Shown: positions 27,264-36,125 of the stretch, one piece after another
How the letters are laid out: every line of letters begins with the position of its first letter
Numbering within the stretch: position 1 is the stretch's first letter
DNA from: Fidelibacterota bacterium
GTDB taxonomy: Bacteria > Fidelibacterota > UBA8477 > JABMPR01
Direction of reading: 5' to 3'
DNA length: 64,000 nt
NCBI GenBank assembly: GCA_021734325.1
Contig: JAIPJF010000009.1
Location: 54,860 to 118,859, forward strand
Program-made: the position numbers and the translations under genes
The notes under the pieces: model-generated
What the model was told of the DNA's origin: nothing
Seen by the model: only the letters and a program-made list of their open reading frames with translations
Databases searched by the model: none

Positions 27264-28075
27264 GCACCCTTTCATTATTGATGCCTACCTATAATCGGGA
27301 TTTTATCATTGAGCTGGCTATTCAATCCATTTTGCTTCAAAAGGAAACCTCCTGGAAAATCGAGCTTGTGATCGCTGATGATGGCTCCGATGGAACAGAG
27401 GGAATTGTAAACAAGCTCCGTAGCGTAAACCCTGATGTGAAGATTGTCTATCTGAAACATGAGCGTATGCCCCTTTCCGATAAATTTAATTATATGGTCC
27501 ACAATTGCAGCGGCCAGTATTACGGACTCATTGGAAGCGATGATATTCAGTCCCTCTACAAGGTCTCCGCTTTTGAAAAGTCTGTTTCAGCCAATCCTGA
27601 TGGTGACATTTTCGGGCAGTGGAGTTTCATATACCATGATATCATATTTGATCAATCCAGCAGGTGGGTACAGAATCGTGACCGCCACCTTTTCAAGGCC
27701 GGTTCATTTGTGATTGTGAAAAAAGAATTGCATGAAAAGTACGGTGGTTATGATCCCGGATTGTGGAGAAGTGTTGATTCTTCCTTTGCTGCCAAATTAA
27801 AGGATGTTGAAGTAAAGCTGGTTGACATGGCAGAATATGATTCGCGTATTCTTGATACCGCCATCGCCGTACAGCATCTTGATAATATCTGGCGCAGAAA
27901 GTCCAAGGGTTTACGCCGTAAGTCCAAGCAAACAAAAAATTTCCTTTCTGAAAGAGTGGATCTGGATCTTCAGATATTACTGGAGACTCTGTATCCGATT
28001 TATGCGCAGGTAAAAGCAGAGATGACTGCCCGGCTCTCCTTTTTTGAACGTTTATTACTGTACCTCAAACATTGA
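27260..28075 (+). CDS. family 2 glycosyltransferase
   Basis: The protein has 271 residues. The GT-A opening LSLLMPTYNRDFIIELAIQS, VIADDGSDGTEG near residue 45 and YYGLIGSDDIQSLYK near residue 90 give the nucleotide- and metal-binding elements. HEKYGGYDPGLWRSVDSSFAAKL is the usual acceptor-side block. It starts inside the stop of the LTA-synthase-like gene (ATGA), so the genes of this cluster are translated as a unit. The sugar is unknown. Confidence 0.85.
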   Translation: MSTLSLLMPTYNRDFIIELAIQSILLQKETSWKIELVIADDGSDGTEGIVNKLRSVNPDVKIVYLKHERMPLSDKFNYMVHNCSGQYYGLIGSDDIQSLYKVSAFEKSVSANPDGDIFGQWSFIYHDIIFDQSSRWVQNRDRHLFKAGSFVIVKKELHEKYGGYDPGLWRSVDSSFAAKLKDVEVKLVDMAEYDSRILDTAIAVQHLDNIWRRKSKGLRRKSKQTKNFLSERVDLDLQILLETLYPIYAQVKAEMTARLSFFERLLLYLKH

Positions 28076-28079
28076 GGTC

Positions 28080-29195
28080 ATGCCAATGCCTGAGAATAAT
28101 CTTTTGAATATCATCGTTATACACCCCCGCTACTGTATTCGTGCCCAGAAGCAGATTGAAGGTCTTTTGGATGCGGGCGGTGTGAATATCACGCTGCTTA
28201 TGGATCGGAAACGATATGGACGACAATTGAGTGAAGCGGTTATAAATGGCGTCACCATTCACTCCTTACGCTTTGGGACTAATTTTTTGCGTCAGCGGAA
28301 ACTGCTTAGGCTATTAAAGATCCTTATTCCTGGAGCTGACGTGATTCACTGTCATAACGAGCCAAACTTTCATGTTCGACAAATTATTGAAGCCTATAAA
28401 GGAACGATTCCCATCGTATACGACATTCATGACCTGACAAGCATGCGCAGTGGTCTGGAAGATGCAGATGAGGCGTTCGCGTACACCCATTCAGATGCAG
28501 TCATTCATGTTAGCGAGCCTTTTATAAAGTATGGCGACAAAAAATACGGAGCCACAAATACACACGTGATCATGAGCTTGCCATCCAGCAGGAACATCCT
28601 CAAACCCCGATCTAACTGGTCAACGGAGCCCCCTTTCCGCTTTGTCTATCAAGGAGCCGTGATCGATAGGATTTATGAGCAGGATGATCTGTACGCCTAC
28701 CGTGATTATACTGAGATCTTTCAATCCATTCTTGATGAAGGCCATAGTGTAGATGTCTTTGGCAATCGTGACCACGATAAGCTGCCTGCCTACAAGGCGC
28801 TGGAGGAGAAATATCCCGGTTTTAAGCTCAAGCAGCGGCTTCCCTATCCTGGTCTGCTACAACGATTGAACGGCTATGATTTTGGAATCGTTGGTTTTAA
28901 TATGAATTACGATATGCCTGAAAGCTCCAGACAATATTTACATGGAGCCATTGGCAATAAGCTTTTTGACTACCTTTTCGCAGGCATTCCTGTGATCACA
29001 ATAAATTCTGATGCCATGTCTGAATTTGTCGAAAAGCATCGCTGTGGATTTGTGAAAACGTCTGGAAAGCGTTGGTCCGAGATTATTGATTTGAATATGG
29101 TCCGCCGTGATCTTCATATCCTTGCAGATGAACATTCCATGGAAAGGCAGATCACCAAGCTCAAAAATATTTATCAGGATTTATTGTTGCGCTAA
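28080..29195 (+). CDS. GT-B (family 4-like) glycosyltransferase
   Basis: The protein has 371 residues from ATG 28080, which has GAGG just upstream, five bases after the previous stop. The N-terminal Rossmann half contains ADVIHCHNEPNFHVRQ and PIVYDIHDLTSM. The C-terminal half has FRFVYQGAVID, VDVFGNRD, RLPYPGLLQRLNGYDFGIVGF and LFDYLFAGIPVI, the donor-binding block of GT4-type enzymes. No membrane helix is evident. The stop codon overlaps that of the convergent transporter gene by three bases. Confidence 0.82.
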   Translation: MPMPENNLLNIIVIHPRYCIRAQKQIEGLLDAGGVNITLLMDRKRYGRQLSEAVINGVTIHSLRFGTNFLRQRKLLRLLKILIPGADVIHCHNEPNFHVRQIIEAYKGTIPIVYDIHDLTSMRSGLEDADEAFAYTHSDAVIHVSEPFIKYGDKKYGATNTHVIMSLPSSRNILKPRSNWSTEPPFRFVYQGAVIDRIYEQDDLYAYRDYTEIFQSILDEGHSVDVFGNRDHDKLPAYKALEEKYPGFKLKQRLPYPGLLQRLNGYDFGIVGFNMNYDMPESSRQYLHGAIGNKLFDYLFAGIPVITINSDAMSEFVEKHRCGFVKTSGKRWSEIIDLNMVRRDLHILADEHSMERQITKLKNIYQDLLLR

Positions 29196-30055
29196 GCTCT
29201 GTTCCTGGAGATGATCAATAGGCCGACAAGTACGATCGAACCCCCGATGACCACACTCATACCGGGTAATTCACCGAAAAACAGCCACGCCAGAATACTC
29301 GCTCCAATTGGTTCTCCGAACGGCATGGTGCCGACAATGGTGGGTCGCAGATATTTGACTGCATAACTCATGCTGTTATGTCCGATTAGGGTTGGCAGAA
29401 TGGCTAAAGCCAGTAACCATTTTACATCCGCTGGCTGAAAAGATATTTCTGTCCCTGTACTTATCACGATGATTGCCAGTATCACCGCAGCAAACAGGTA
29501 CAGCCAGCGCGTATACAGCGTGTTGCCAACATCTACCCTGATGCGTTCCGCTATGATCAGGACAACGGACATGAACAATGAACTTATCAAGGCGAAGAAG
29601 TTTCCCAGGGATTCATCACCAGAAAAGTTCAGATTTGATCCCTGGACGATCACTACTCCGAAAAATGCCAGCCATAACCCCACAAGTGCTCCTCGCGATA
29701 GACTCCGTTTTAACCATAGCCGCTCGTAGATCAGGGTAAATAGTGGCGCCAGGGTTGCAAAGAGGGTCGCATTGGCGATGGGGGCCAGTTTGATAGCGGT
29801 GTAAAAACATGCAAAATGGAGGGCGAGAAATATTCCTGCCACAATGATCATGGGAAATTTATCGAGGGGTAGCTTGCCCTGGGGTTTTGCACCAGAATAG
29901 ACCCAGAGTAAAAGTGAAGCACCAGCCATCCGCCAGAAAGCAATCGTCAGGGCAGCCATTTCTGGGACAAAGCGAGCCAGGGGACCACCGAAGCTGACGC
30001 CAATCAATCCGACAAATAGAATGATGAGGATCCGTTGATTCATAGCGTGGAACAT
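29192..30055 (-). CDS. EamA/DMT family transporter
   Basis: The protein has about 287 residues from ATG 30055 (GGGATT upstream). There are ten hydrophobic segments arranged as two EamA repeats: GLIGVSFGGPLARFVPEMAAL with AFWRMAGASLLLW in the first half, and NSMSYAVKYLRPTIVG with PFGEPIGASILAWLFFGE in the second. These are drug/metabolite exporters of broad specificity. It is the only minus-strand gene in the glycan cluster and is convergent with the GT4-like gene. A role in nucleotide-sugar or metabolite export is possible but not shown. Confidence 0.87.
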   Translation of the reverse strand: MFHAMNQRILIILFVGLIGVSFGGPLARFVPEMAALTIAFWRMAGASLLLWVYSGAKPQGKLPLDKFPMIIVAGIFLALHFACFYTAIKLAPIANATLFATLAPLFTLIYERLWLKRSLSRGALVGLWLAFFGVVIVQGSNLNFSGDESLGNFFALISSLFMSVVLIIAERIRVDVGNTLYTRWLYLFAAVILAIIVISTGTEISFQPADVKWLLALAILPTLIGHNSMSYAVKYLRPTIVGTMPFGEPIGASILAWLFFGELPGMSVVIGGSIVLVGLLIISRNRA

Positions 30056-30215
30056 AATCCCAATTCCAATCAAGGACACATCGTCTTTCCATGAAACTTG
30101 TATCCCATTCAATATTTATGATTCGTTCAACATCCAGCGACAATCCTGCTACCAAGCCTTGACCAAGAAAATAAATTGTGGTCTGTCTTCAGCCAGTGAA
30201 TGGCTATATTGATGC

Positions 30216-30899
30216 ATGAGTGTATTTTGCATCATTCCGGCCCGTGGCGGATCGAAAGGGGTTCCCCAGAAAAATATTCGTTCTTTTTTGGGACGGCCAC
30301 TTATCGAACATTCGATCGCCTATGCAAGATCAGCCGATCAGGTAGATAGGGTTTTTGTTTCCACAGATGATGATCAGATTGCTGATATTTCATCCAGAGC
30401 CGGAGCAGATATTATCGTTCGCCCTGCTGAACTATCTGGTGATACTGCAAGCACTGAATCAGCGATATCACACGCAATTAAAGAATGGCAAGGAGCAAAT
30501 ATTACTCCTGACATTATCGTTTTATTGCAGGCCACCAGCCCGTTACGTCCAGAGGGGTCCCTGGATACAGCCCTGAAACATTTTGTCCAGGAAGATTTTG
30601 ATTCGCTCTTAAGTATCTCTCCCACCCATCGTTTTTTTTGGCAGGTAAAGGGCCGGGAAGCTGAGGCAATGTACGATTATATGCATCGTCCAAGACGCCA
30701 GGACATGAAAGAAAGTGATAAACGTTTTATTGAGAACGGTTCTGTTTATATCTTTACGACAGATCATTTCAAAAAAACCGGAAATCGTCTCGGTGGCAAA
30801 ATTGGATACACCATTTTTCCTGAAGATTACAGTCTGGAAATTGACTCGTTGCATGATTTTAAATTATTGGAAGAGCTTGCTACAAAGATGAAGCAATAA
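30216..30899 (+). CDS. neuA: CMP-nonulosonate (acylneuraminate) cytidylyltransferase
   Basis: The protein has 227 residues. It begins MSVFCIIPARGGSKGVPQKN, the activating loop of CMP-sugar synthetases. It continues with FVSTDDDQIADIS, VLLQATSPLRPEG and ENGSVYIFTTDHFKKTGNRLGG, and ends with SLEIDSLHDFKLLE. This is the NeuA/PseF/LegF group, which couples CTP to sialic-acid-like sugars, rather than KdsB. The neuB gene follows 31 bases later, which fixes the pathway class. Which nonulosonic acid is used cannot be told. Confidence 0.9.
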   Translation: MSVFCIIPARGGSKGVPQKNIRSFLGRPLIEHSIAYARSADQVDRVFVSTDDDQIADISSRAGADIIVRPAELSGDTASTESAISHAIKEWQGANITPDIIVLLQATSPLRPEGSLDTALKHFVQEDFDSLLSISPTHRFFWQVKGREAEAMYDYMHRPRRQDMKESDKRFIENGSVYIFTTDHFKKTGNRLGGKIGYTIFPEDYSLEIDSLHDFKLLEELATKMKQ

Positions 30900-30930
30900 G
30901 CATACGCTTATTTTCTATATGGAGGTCACT

Positions 30931-31980
30931 TTGGCTACAATACAATTAGGCTCAAAACAGGTTGGTGAAAATAGTCCCGCATATATTATTGCAGAGATCG
31001 GCATCAATCATCAAGGCGATGTGAATATTGCAAAGAAACTTATTAAAGAAGCCGTATCAGCAGGCGCAAACGCAGTCAAATTCCAAAAAAGAAGCATCCA
31101 GCGCATCCTCACCCAGGAGGGTTTGGATATGCCCTATGATAACAGAAATTCATTCGGCAAGACCTATGGAGAACACAAGATTGCTTTGGAGCTGTCTGAA
31201 GCTGAATATCGAATACTGCAAAGCCATGCCAATTCATTGAGCGTTGATTTAATAGCTTCAGGATGGGATGAAGAGAGCATTGATTTTCTAGATGAGCTTG
31301 GCATCCCCTTTTTTAAAATGGCTTCAGCTGACCTGAGCAATATTCCCCTGCTGACCCACACTGCCAGCAAGAAGAAACCAATGATTCTTTCAACGGGTAT
31401 GGCGGGAATGGATATGGTCAGGGGTGCTGTGAACGCAATTAAACCCTTTAATGTACCATTCGCCCTTCTTCAGTGCACTTCAACCTACCCCTCCAGTTTT
31501 GATGAGATCAACCTGCAGGTATTGAGCACCTATCGCCAGGAATTCCCGGAAGCCGTCATTGGTTATTCAGGACACGAACTTGGTATCGCTGTATCGGAAG
31601 CCGCTGTAGCCTTGGGGGCAAAGATTATTGAACGACATTTCACCCTGGATCGAACCATGAAGGGTGGCGATCATGCCGCTTCACTGGAACCTGGTGGATT
31701 TGGAAAACTTGTACGCGATATCAGGCACATTGAAGAAGCAATGGGCAACAGCATTAAAACTGTTCAGGCCTCTGAGGAGCCGATCCGGAAAAAGCTGGCA
31801 AAAAGTGTCGTTTCACTTGTGGCGATTCCTGCAGGCAGTATTCTAAGTCGTGACATGCTGACCACGAAGGGTCCCGGTACAGGCATTTCGCCAGCCAGAA
31901 TGAATGAGCTTATCGGCAAAACGGTACTTCATGACATTGCTGCTGACATCGTCTTGAAAGAGGATGATATTAACTGGTGA
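30931..31980 (+). CDS. neuB: N-acetylneuraminate synthase family protein
   Basis: The protein has about 349 residues. The TTG at 30931 is preferred because a GGAGG site lies five bases before it; the upstream in-frame ATG at 30919 overlaps that site. The aldolase-type barrel begins with YIIAEIGINHQGDVNIAKKL and contains AVKFQKRS, FFKMASADLSN, MILSTGMAG and FALLQCTSTYPS. The C-terminal SAF (antifreeze-like) domain has KSVVSLVAIPAGSILSRDML. The enzyme condenses phosphoenolpyruvate with an N-acetylated hexose derivative to make a nine-carbon acid. No NeuC-type epimerase is adjacent, so the precursor route lies elsewhere. Confidence 0.9.
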   Translation: MATIQLGSKQVGENSPAYIIAEIGINHQGDVNIAKKLIKEAVSAGANAVKFQKRSIQRILTQEGLDMPYDNRNSFGKTYGEHKIALELSEAEYRILQSHANSLSVDLIASGWDEESIDFLDELGIPFFKMASADLSNIPLLTHTASKKKPMILSTGMAGMDMVRGAVNAIKPFNVPFALLQCTSTYPSSFDEINLQVLSTYRQEFPEAVIGYSGHELGIAVSEAAVALGAKIIERHFTLDRTMKGGDHAASLEPGGFGKLVRDIRHIEEAMGNSIKTVQASEEPIRKKLAKSVVSLVAIPAGSILSRDMLTTKGPGTGISPARMNELIGKTVLHDIAADIVLKEDDINW

Positions 31981-32029
31981 CCACATCTCCAATCCCGGGA
32001 GAATAAATCGTAAATATTAAGGGGATGTT

Positions 32030-32530
32030 ATGATATCAGATTCACTGAAAGCCAAGGCCAAAAAAATCAAATTGATGATCACAGATATTGATGGTGTCTG
32101 GACTGATGCCAAGATGTATTATACTTCTGATGGCGAGTTCATGAAGTCTTTCAGCACCTATGATGGGATGGCGACCCACCTCCTCAAAAAGGCTGGGATC
32201 CCGACAGCCATCATCACCGGTGAAAATTCAGGTCCAGTGGCAGCCCGGGCAAAGAAGTTAAAAATCGATGATGTCTACCTGGGAGTTGATGATAAACTCG
32301 AAGTGTTCGAGTCTCTCCTCTTAAAGTACAGTTTAGGACCAGATGAGGTTGCGTATATCGGTGACGATATAAACGACTACCTTGTGATGCAGGTCGCAGG
32401 GCTAACAGCATCTCCAGCCAGTACACCTGCCTTTCATATTTTAAAACCGGATATTCTTTTGGACCGTGTGGGTGGTGATGGCGCGTTTAGGGAATTTGCA
32501 GACATCATTCTTGCCTGTCAGGATCAATGA
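32030..32530 (+). CDS. KdsC-like HAD phosphatase
   Basis: The protein has 166 residues. The HAD motif DIDGVWTD is at residues 19-26, followed by AIITGE, then KLEVFESLL and VAYIGDDINDYLVM. Small cap-less tetrameric phosphatases of this group remove phosphate from Kdo-8-phosphate or from nonulosonate-9-phosphates. Next to neuA and neuB, the latter is equally likely. AAGGGGATGTT precedes the ATG. The stop overlaps the start of the KdtA-like gene (ATGA). Confidence 0.87.
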   Translation: MISDSLKAKAKKIKLMITDIDGVWTDAKMYYTSDGEFMKSFSTYDGMATHLLKKAGIPTAIITGENSGPVAARAKKLKIDDVYLGVDDKLEVFESLLLKYSLGPDEVAYIGDDINDYLVMQVAGLTASPASTPAFHILKPDILLDRVGGDGAFREFADIILACQDQ

Positions 32531-33786
32531 GTATTTTTTTCTATTCCCTTTATAATCTTTTACTCACGCTGGCATTACCATTCGTCTGGGTTTTCGCATA
32601 TTTTAATGAAAAACTTGGCAGCAGTTTCTCAGCACAGAAGGATATTAAATCTGCACTTGATAGTTTTAATAATAAAGTAAAACATGATCCCAAGCCGATC
32701 GTTTGGCTTCATGCTGCTTCGGCAGGTGAGTTTGAACAAATTCGTCCACTCATCCCGCGGCTAAGGAATCATGAAGTCTATATCTTTCAGACCTTCACAT
32801 CACCAACGATCTATTACAAATTCTCCCATAGTGACCTTTTCGATGGCGTGAGCTTCCTGCCCTGGGATCTGTATCCCAGAGTAAACAGATTTATTGCGGA
32901 ACTGAGACCTCAGCTTTTCATCAACACACGACATGATATCTGGCCCAATCTTCTACTTGCCCTTCATCGGAATGGGATTCGAAATATCCTGATAAATGCG
33001 AACCTCTACCAGAATTCAGCGCGATTAAGACCGCTGGTCAGGACATTCAATCGCTCTATTTTTCGCTATATCGATCATATTTATACAGGCTCGAAGGATC
33101 TAAAGTCACTGCTACGCCAGCTGTACTTCGGACCTATTGATATTGTTGGCGACTCCCGGTTCGATCAAGTTCATGAACGATCCCTTCTGAACACTGACAG
33201 CCTTGTTCCAAAACACATTATAGCCGACCTGAGAGTCATTGTATATGGATCTACTATTGATTCTGACCTTCAAGTGGTTTGCTCCGCCATTGCAAAATCC
33301 CTCTCCGACATGAACATGATTCACATCATTGTACCTCATGAAATTATGGAAAGGGATCTGATACCCTGGGAAAGGGAACTGTTTCGGCATAAAATAGCCA
33401 GCATCCGATACACCGAACTCGATGATTACAAAAACGAGAAGGTGATCATCTGGAATCAGATAGGGAAATTGGCGGATCTATATAAGGAAGCGACATTGGC
33501 GTATATCGGTGCCGGCTTTTCCACAGGTGTGCACTCTGTTACTGAAGCCGCCATTTATCACGTGCCTTCCGCCCACGGTCCAAGATATGATATCTTAGCA
33601 GAGGCGATCGAACTGGTTGATTCCAAACTTTCAGAAGTGGTCACGAGTGATGACCAATTGTGTGACTTTCTTGCCCTCGATTCTGATCACATTCAACAGC
33701 TTTCAGGAGCGATTGCAGCCTTTGTTAAACAGCGGCTAGGAGCGACCGACAGGATAATTGATTCTGAATTTTCGTTAGATTCTTAA
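32527..33786 (+). CDS. Kdo transferase-like (GT30) glycosyltransferase
   Basis: The protein has 419 residues. An N-terminal hydrophobic anchor (LLLTLALPFVWVFAYF) is followed by IVWLHAASAGEFEQIRPLIP. The ASAGE element is the place of the catalytic glutamate in KdtA/WaaA. The C-terminal half has VYGSTIDSDLQVV and LAYIGAGFSTGVHSVTEAAIYHVPSAHGP, the CMP-sugar-binding block of GT30. KdtA moves Kdo from CMP-Kdo to lipid A. Since the operon makes CMP-nonulosonate and contains no kdsA or kdsB, the donor here may be different. It is coupled to the KdsC-like gene. Confidence 0.82.
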   Translation: MSIFFYSLYNLLLTLALPFVWVFAYFNEKLGSSFSAQKDIKSALDSFNNKVKHDPKPIVWLHAASAGEFEQIRPLIPRLRNHEVYIFQTFTSPTIYYKFSHSDLFDGVSFLPWDLYPRVNRFIAELRPQLFINTRHDIWPNLLLALHRNGIRNILINANLYQNSARLRPLVRTFNRSIFRYIDHIYTGSKDLKSLLRQLYFGPIDIVGDSRFDQVHERSLLNTDSLVPKHIIADLRVIVYGSTIDSDLQVVCSAIAKSLSDMNMIHIIVPHEIMERDLIPWERELFRHKIASIRYTELDDYKNEKVIIWNQIGKLADLYKEATLAYIGAGFSTGVHSVTEAAIYHVPSAHGPRYDILAEAIELVDSKLSEVVTSDDQLCDFLALDSDHIQQLSGAIAAFVKQRLGATDRIIDSEFSLDS

Positions 33787-33804
33787 AACTAATAATATTC
33801 GGTA

Positions 33805-34305
33805 TTAAGTTAAAGCTTGAACAACCTCTTCGTAATCAGGTTCTTCTGAGATTTCTTTGACCTGCTGTGTATAGGTGATTTTACCGCTCTCGTCGACAAT
33901 AATGACAACCCTTGAAAGGAATCCTTTCATGGGACCATCCATAACGAGTAATCCGTAGTCGCGGCCAAACTGTGCAGTATCAAAATCTGACAGGGTGATG
34001 ACGTTGTCCAGACCCTCAGCTCCGCAGAAGCGAGTTTGGGCAAACGGCGTATCTCGGGATATGCATAAAACTTTCGTGTTTTCCATCTTCCCGGCCAACG
34101 CATTAAAATATCGTACGGAGGCTGCACAGGTGCCAGTATCTAAACTGGGAAAAATATTTAACACCAGGCGCACTCCAGAAAAATCCTTGAGGCCCACCCG
34201 TGACATGTTTCTCGCCACCAACTCAAAATCTTTTGCCCTCGTACCAATTATGGGGGGTTCTCCACTTGTTTTAACCGGGTTTCCCTTAAGCGTTATCGTT
34301 GCCAT
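33805..34305 (-). CDS. tpx: thiol peroxidase (Tpx)
   Basis: The protein has 166 residues. The peroxidatic cysteine is Cys60 in SLDTGTCAASVR, and the resolving cysteine is Cys94 in RFCGAEGL, both at standard Tpx spacing. It begins MATITLKGNPVKTSG, as usual. The enzyme reduces hydrogen and alkyl peroxides with thioredoxin in the cytoplasm or periplasm; no signal peptide is seen here. AAAAGAGGAATTTATT precedes the ATG. Confidence 0.96.
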   Translation of the reverse strand: MATITLKGNPVKTSGEPPIIGTRAKDFELVARNMSRVGLKDFSGVRLVLNIFPSLDTGTCAASVRYFNALAGKMENTKVLCISRDTPFAQTRFCGAEGLDNVITLSDFDTAQFGRDYGLLVMDGPMKGFLSRVVIIVDESGKITYTQQVKEISEEPDYEEVVQALT

Positions 34306-34372
34306 AATAAATTCCTCTTTTCAGGTAAATATTGAGTCATCATTCTGGTTGATCCTGTCCACCAAATATGTC

Positions 34373-36082
34373 CTATCTTCTTTTTTTACCCCGACTTTTC
34401 CGGCTGTTTTCTTTTTGCTTTCCCCTTTTACGTGGAGGCCAATCACTTGATGCTTGCGTGGCACGCTTGGGCTTCTCTTGTGAACCTTCCACCTTTACAG
34501 GGACACCTTCAAAGATCAAGCCTTTCAGCCCCTTCATCAATTTTGCTTCTACCCCACTCTCAATTTCAAAGAAAGCGAATTTTTTCATGATCTCAATATG
34601 GCCGACCTGTGCATCTCTTGAGTTAAGCGCTTCATTTATCACACCAATAAGGCGGGCGGGATTCAGATCATTGGCAGAACCTACATTAATGAACAGTCTA
34701 CTATATGCAGTCTTTTGTCGCTCTGTTCTACTCTGTTTGCTCCGTTCAGATCTCTCAGAGACATTAATATCTCTGGCATTTTTATAATAATCCAGAAAGG
34801 TGTTGAATTCGGCAAACACAAAATGTCTGATCAGATCCTCGCGACTCAAGTACTCCAGTTTTTTAAAAACATCGGGTAAAAATGGTGCAATCTGAGTTTC
34901 GTCCACCTCGACCTTGCCGATCTTGTCGATAAGGGAAAATAATTGTTTTGCGCAGATATCCTTGCCGCTGGGGGCCAATTCCTTCGAAAATGATATTTTG
35001 AATTTATTCTCAATATCTTTGATCTTTCGATTTTCCCTGGTGTTGATGATCGCGATCGAAATGCCTTTTTTACCGGCCCTGCCAGTTCTACCGCTTCGGT
35101 GAACATAGATTTCAATATCATCTGGTAGATTCATATTGATGATATGGGTAAGGTCGTTCACATCCAGACCACGGGCTGCTACATCGGTGGCAACCAGAAG
35201 CTGCAAGCGGTGATTCCTGAATTTCCCCATGACATCATCCCTCTGTGCCTGGGAAAGTTCACCATGAATCGCATCGGCATTGTAGCCGTCATGCATCAAT
35301 TTGCTGGCAATTTCTTTCGTCTCTTTTCGCGTTCGACAAAATACAATTCCGTAAATGTCAGGATTCATGTCTGCAATACGCTTCAACAGCTCATAACGAT
35401 CGGTTGCATGAACCATATAGAACAAATGCTTGACATTTGCTGTTGCCGTGTTCACCAGCTCGGCTGATATTTGGATAGGGTTACGCATATAATTCTTGGT
35501 AATAGATCTTATCCCTGAGGGCATGGTCGCCGAAAAAAGCAAGACCTGTCTTTCCATTGGGGTCTCAGCCAGAATGGATTCGAGATCCTCTTTGAAGCCC
35601 ATGCTGAGCATCTCGTCAGCTTCATCAAGCACCACACGCGTCACGTCTTTTAGAATTAACTTCTTCCGCTTGATCAGATCCATTGCGCGGCCAGGTGTTG
35701 CCACCACGACCTGGGCAGCCTGTTTGAGTGCGCGAAGTTGAGTATCCATACTTGCACCGCCGTAGACAGCTACAATTCCAATACCGGCAGTATATTTCGA
35801 ATAATTGGTCAGATCCTTGGTGATCTGAATACACAACTCGCGAGTCGGGGAAAGAATCAAGGTCTGGGTCCGCTTATCCTCAATTTTGGTCAGCTGAATT
35901 ATAGGCAGACCAAAGGCTGCTGTCTTTCCTGTCCCCGTTTGTGCTGAGGCAATTATGTCCTGATCAGAGGTCAATAAGTGGGGAATCGTTTTTGCCTGAA
36001 TGGCTGTTGGAGTCTCAAAACCCATTTCCGCGATGGCTTTCAGCACATCATCCAGGAGACCGGTTTCTTTGAAAGTGTTCAT
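34373..36082 (-). CDS. deaD: DEAD-box RNA helicase of the DeaD/CsdA type
   Basis: The protein has 569 residues from ATG 36082 (MNTFKETGLLDDVLKAIAEM). AAGGA lies upstream with long spacing; longer forms would run into the preceding helicase gene. The motifs are [36 protein letters not shown] and HRSGRTGRAG. The C-terminal DbpA/CsdA RNA-binding domain (SRLFINVGSANDLNPARLIGVI) is followed by a basic tail rich in Arg and Lys. This type unwinds RNA during ribosome assembly and cold adaptation. The RhlE-type helicase gene lies 43 bases upstream on the same strand. Confidence 0.92.
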   Translation of the reverse strand: MNTFKETGLLDDVLKAIAEMGFETPTAIQAKTIPHLLTSDQDIIASAQTGTGKTAAFGLPIIQLTKIEDKRTQTLILSPTRELCIQITKDLTNYSKYTAGIGIVAVYGGASMDTQLRALKQAAQVVVATPGRAMDLIKRKKLILKDVTRVVLDEADEMLSMGFKEDLESILAETPMERQVLLFSATMPSGIRSITKNYMRNPIQISAELVNTATANVKHLFYMVHATDRYELLKRIADMNPDIYGIVFCRTRKETKEIASKLMHDGYNADAIHGELSQAQRDDVMGKFRNHRLQLLVATDVAARGLDVNDLTHIINMNLPDDIEIYVHRSGRTGRAGKKGISIAIINTRENRKIKDIENKFKISFSKELAPSGKDICAKQLFSLIDKIGKVEVDETQIAPFLPDVFKKLEYLSREDLIRHFVFAEFNTFLDYYKNARDINVSERSERSKQSRTERQKTAYSRLFINVGSANDLNPARLIGVINEALNSRDAQVGHIEIMKKFAFFEIESGVEAKLMKGLKGLIFEGVPVKVEGSQEKPKRATQASSDWPPRKRGKQKENSRKSRGKKRR

Positions 36083-36125
36083 CTTAAATTTTTCCTTTTG
36101 GCCGTTTTGACCATATTCAATTCTA

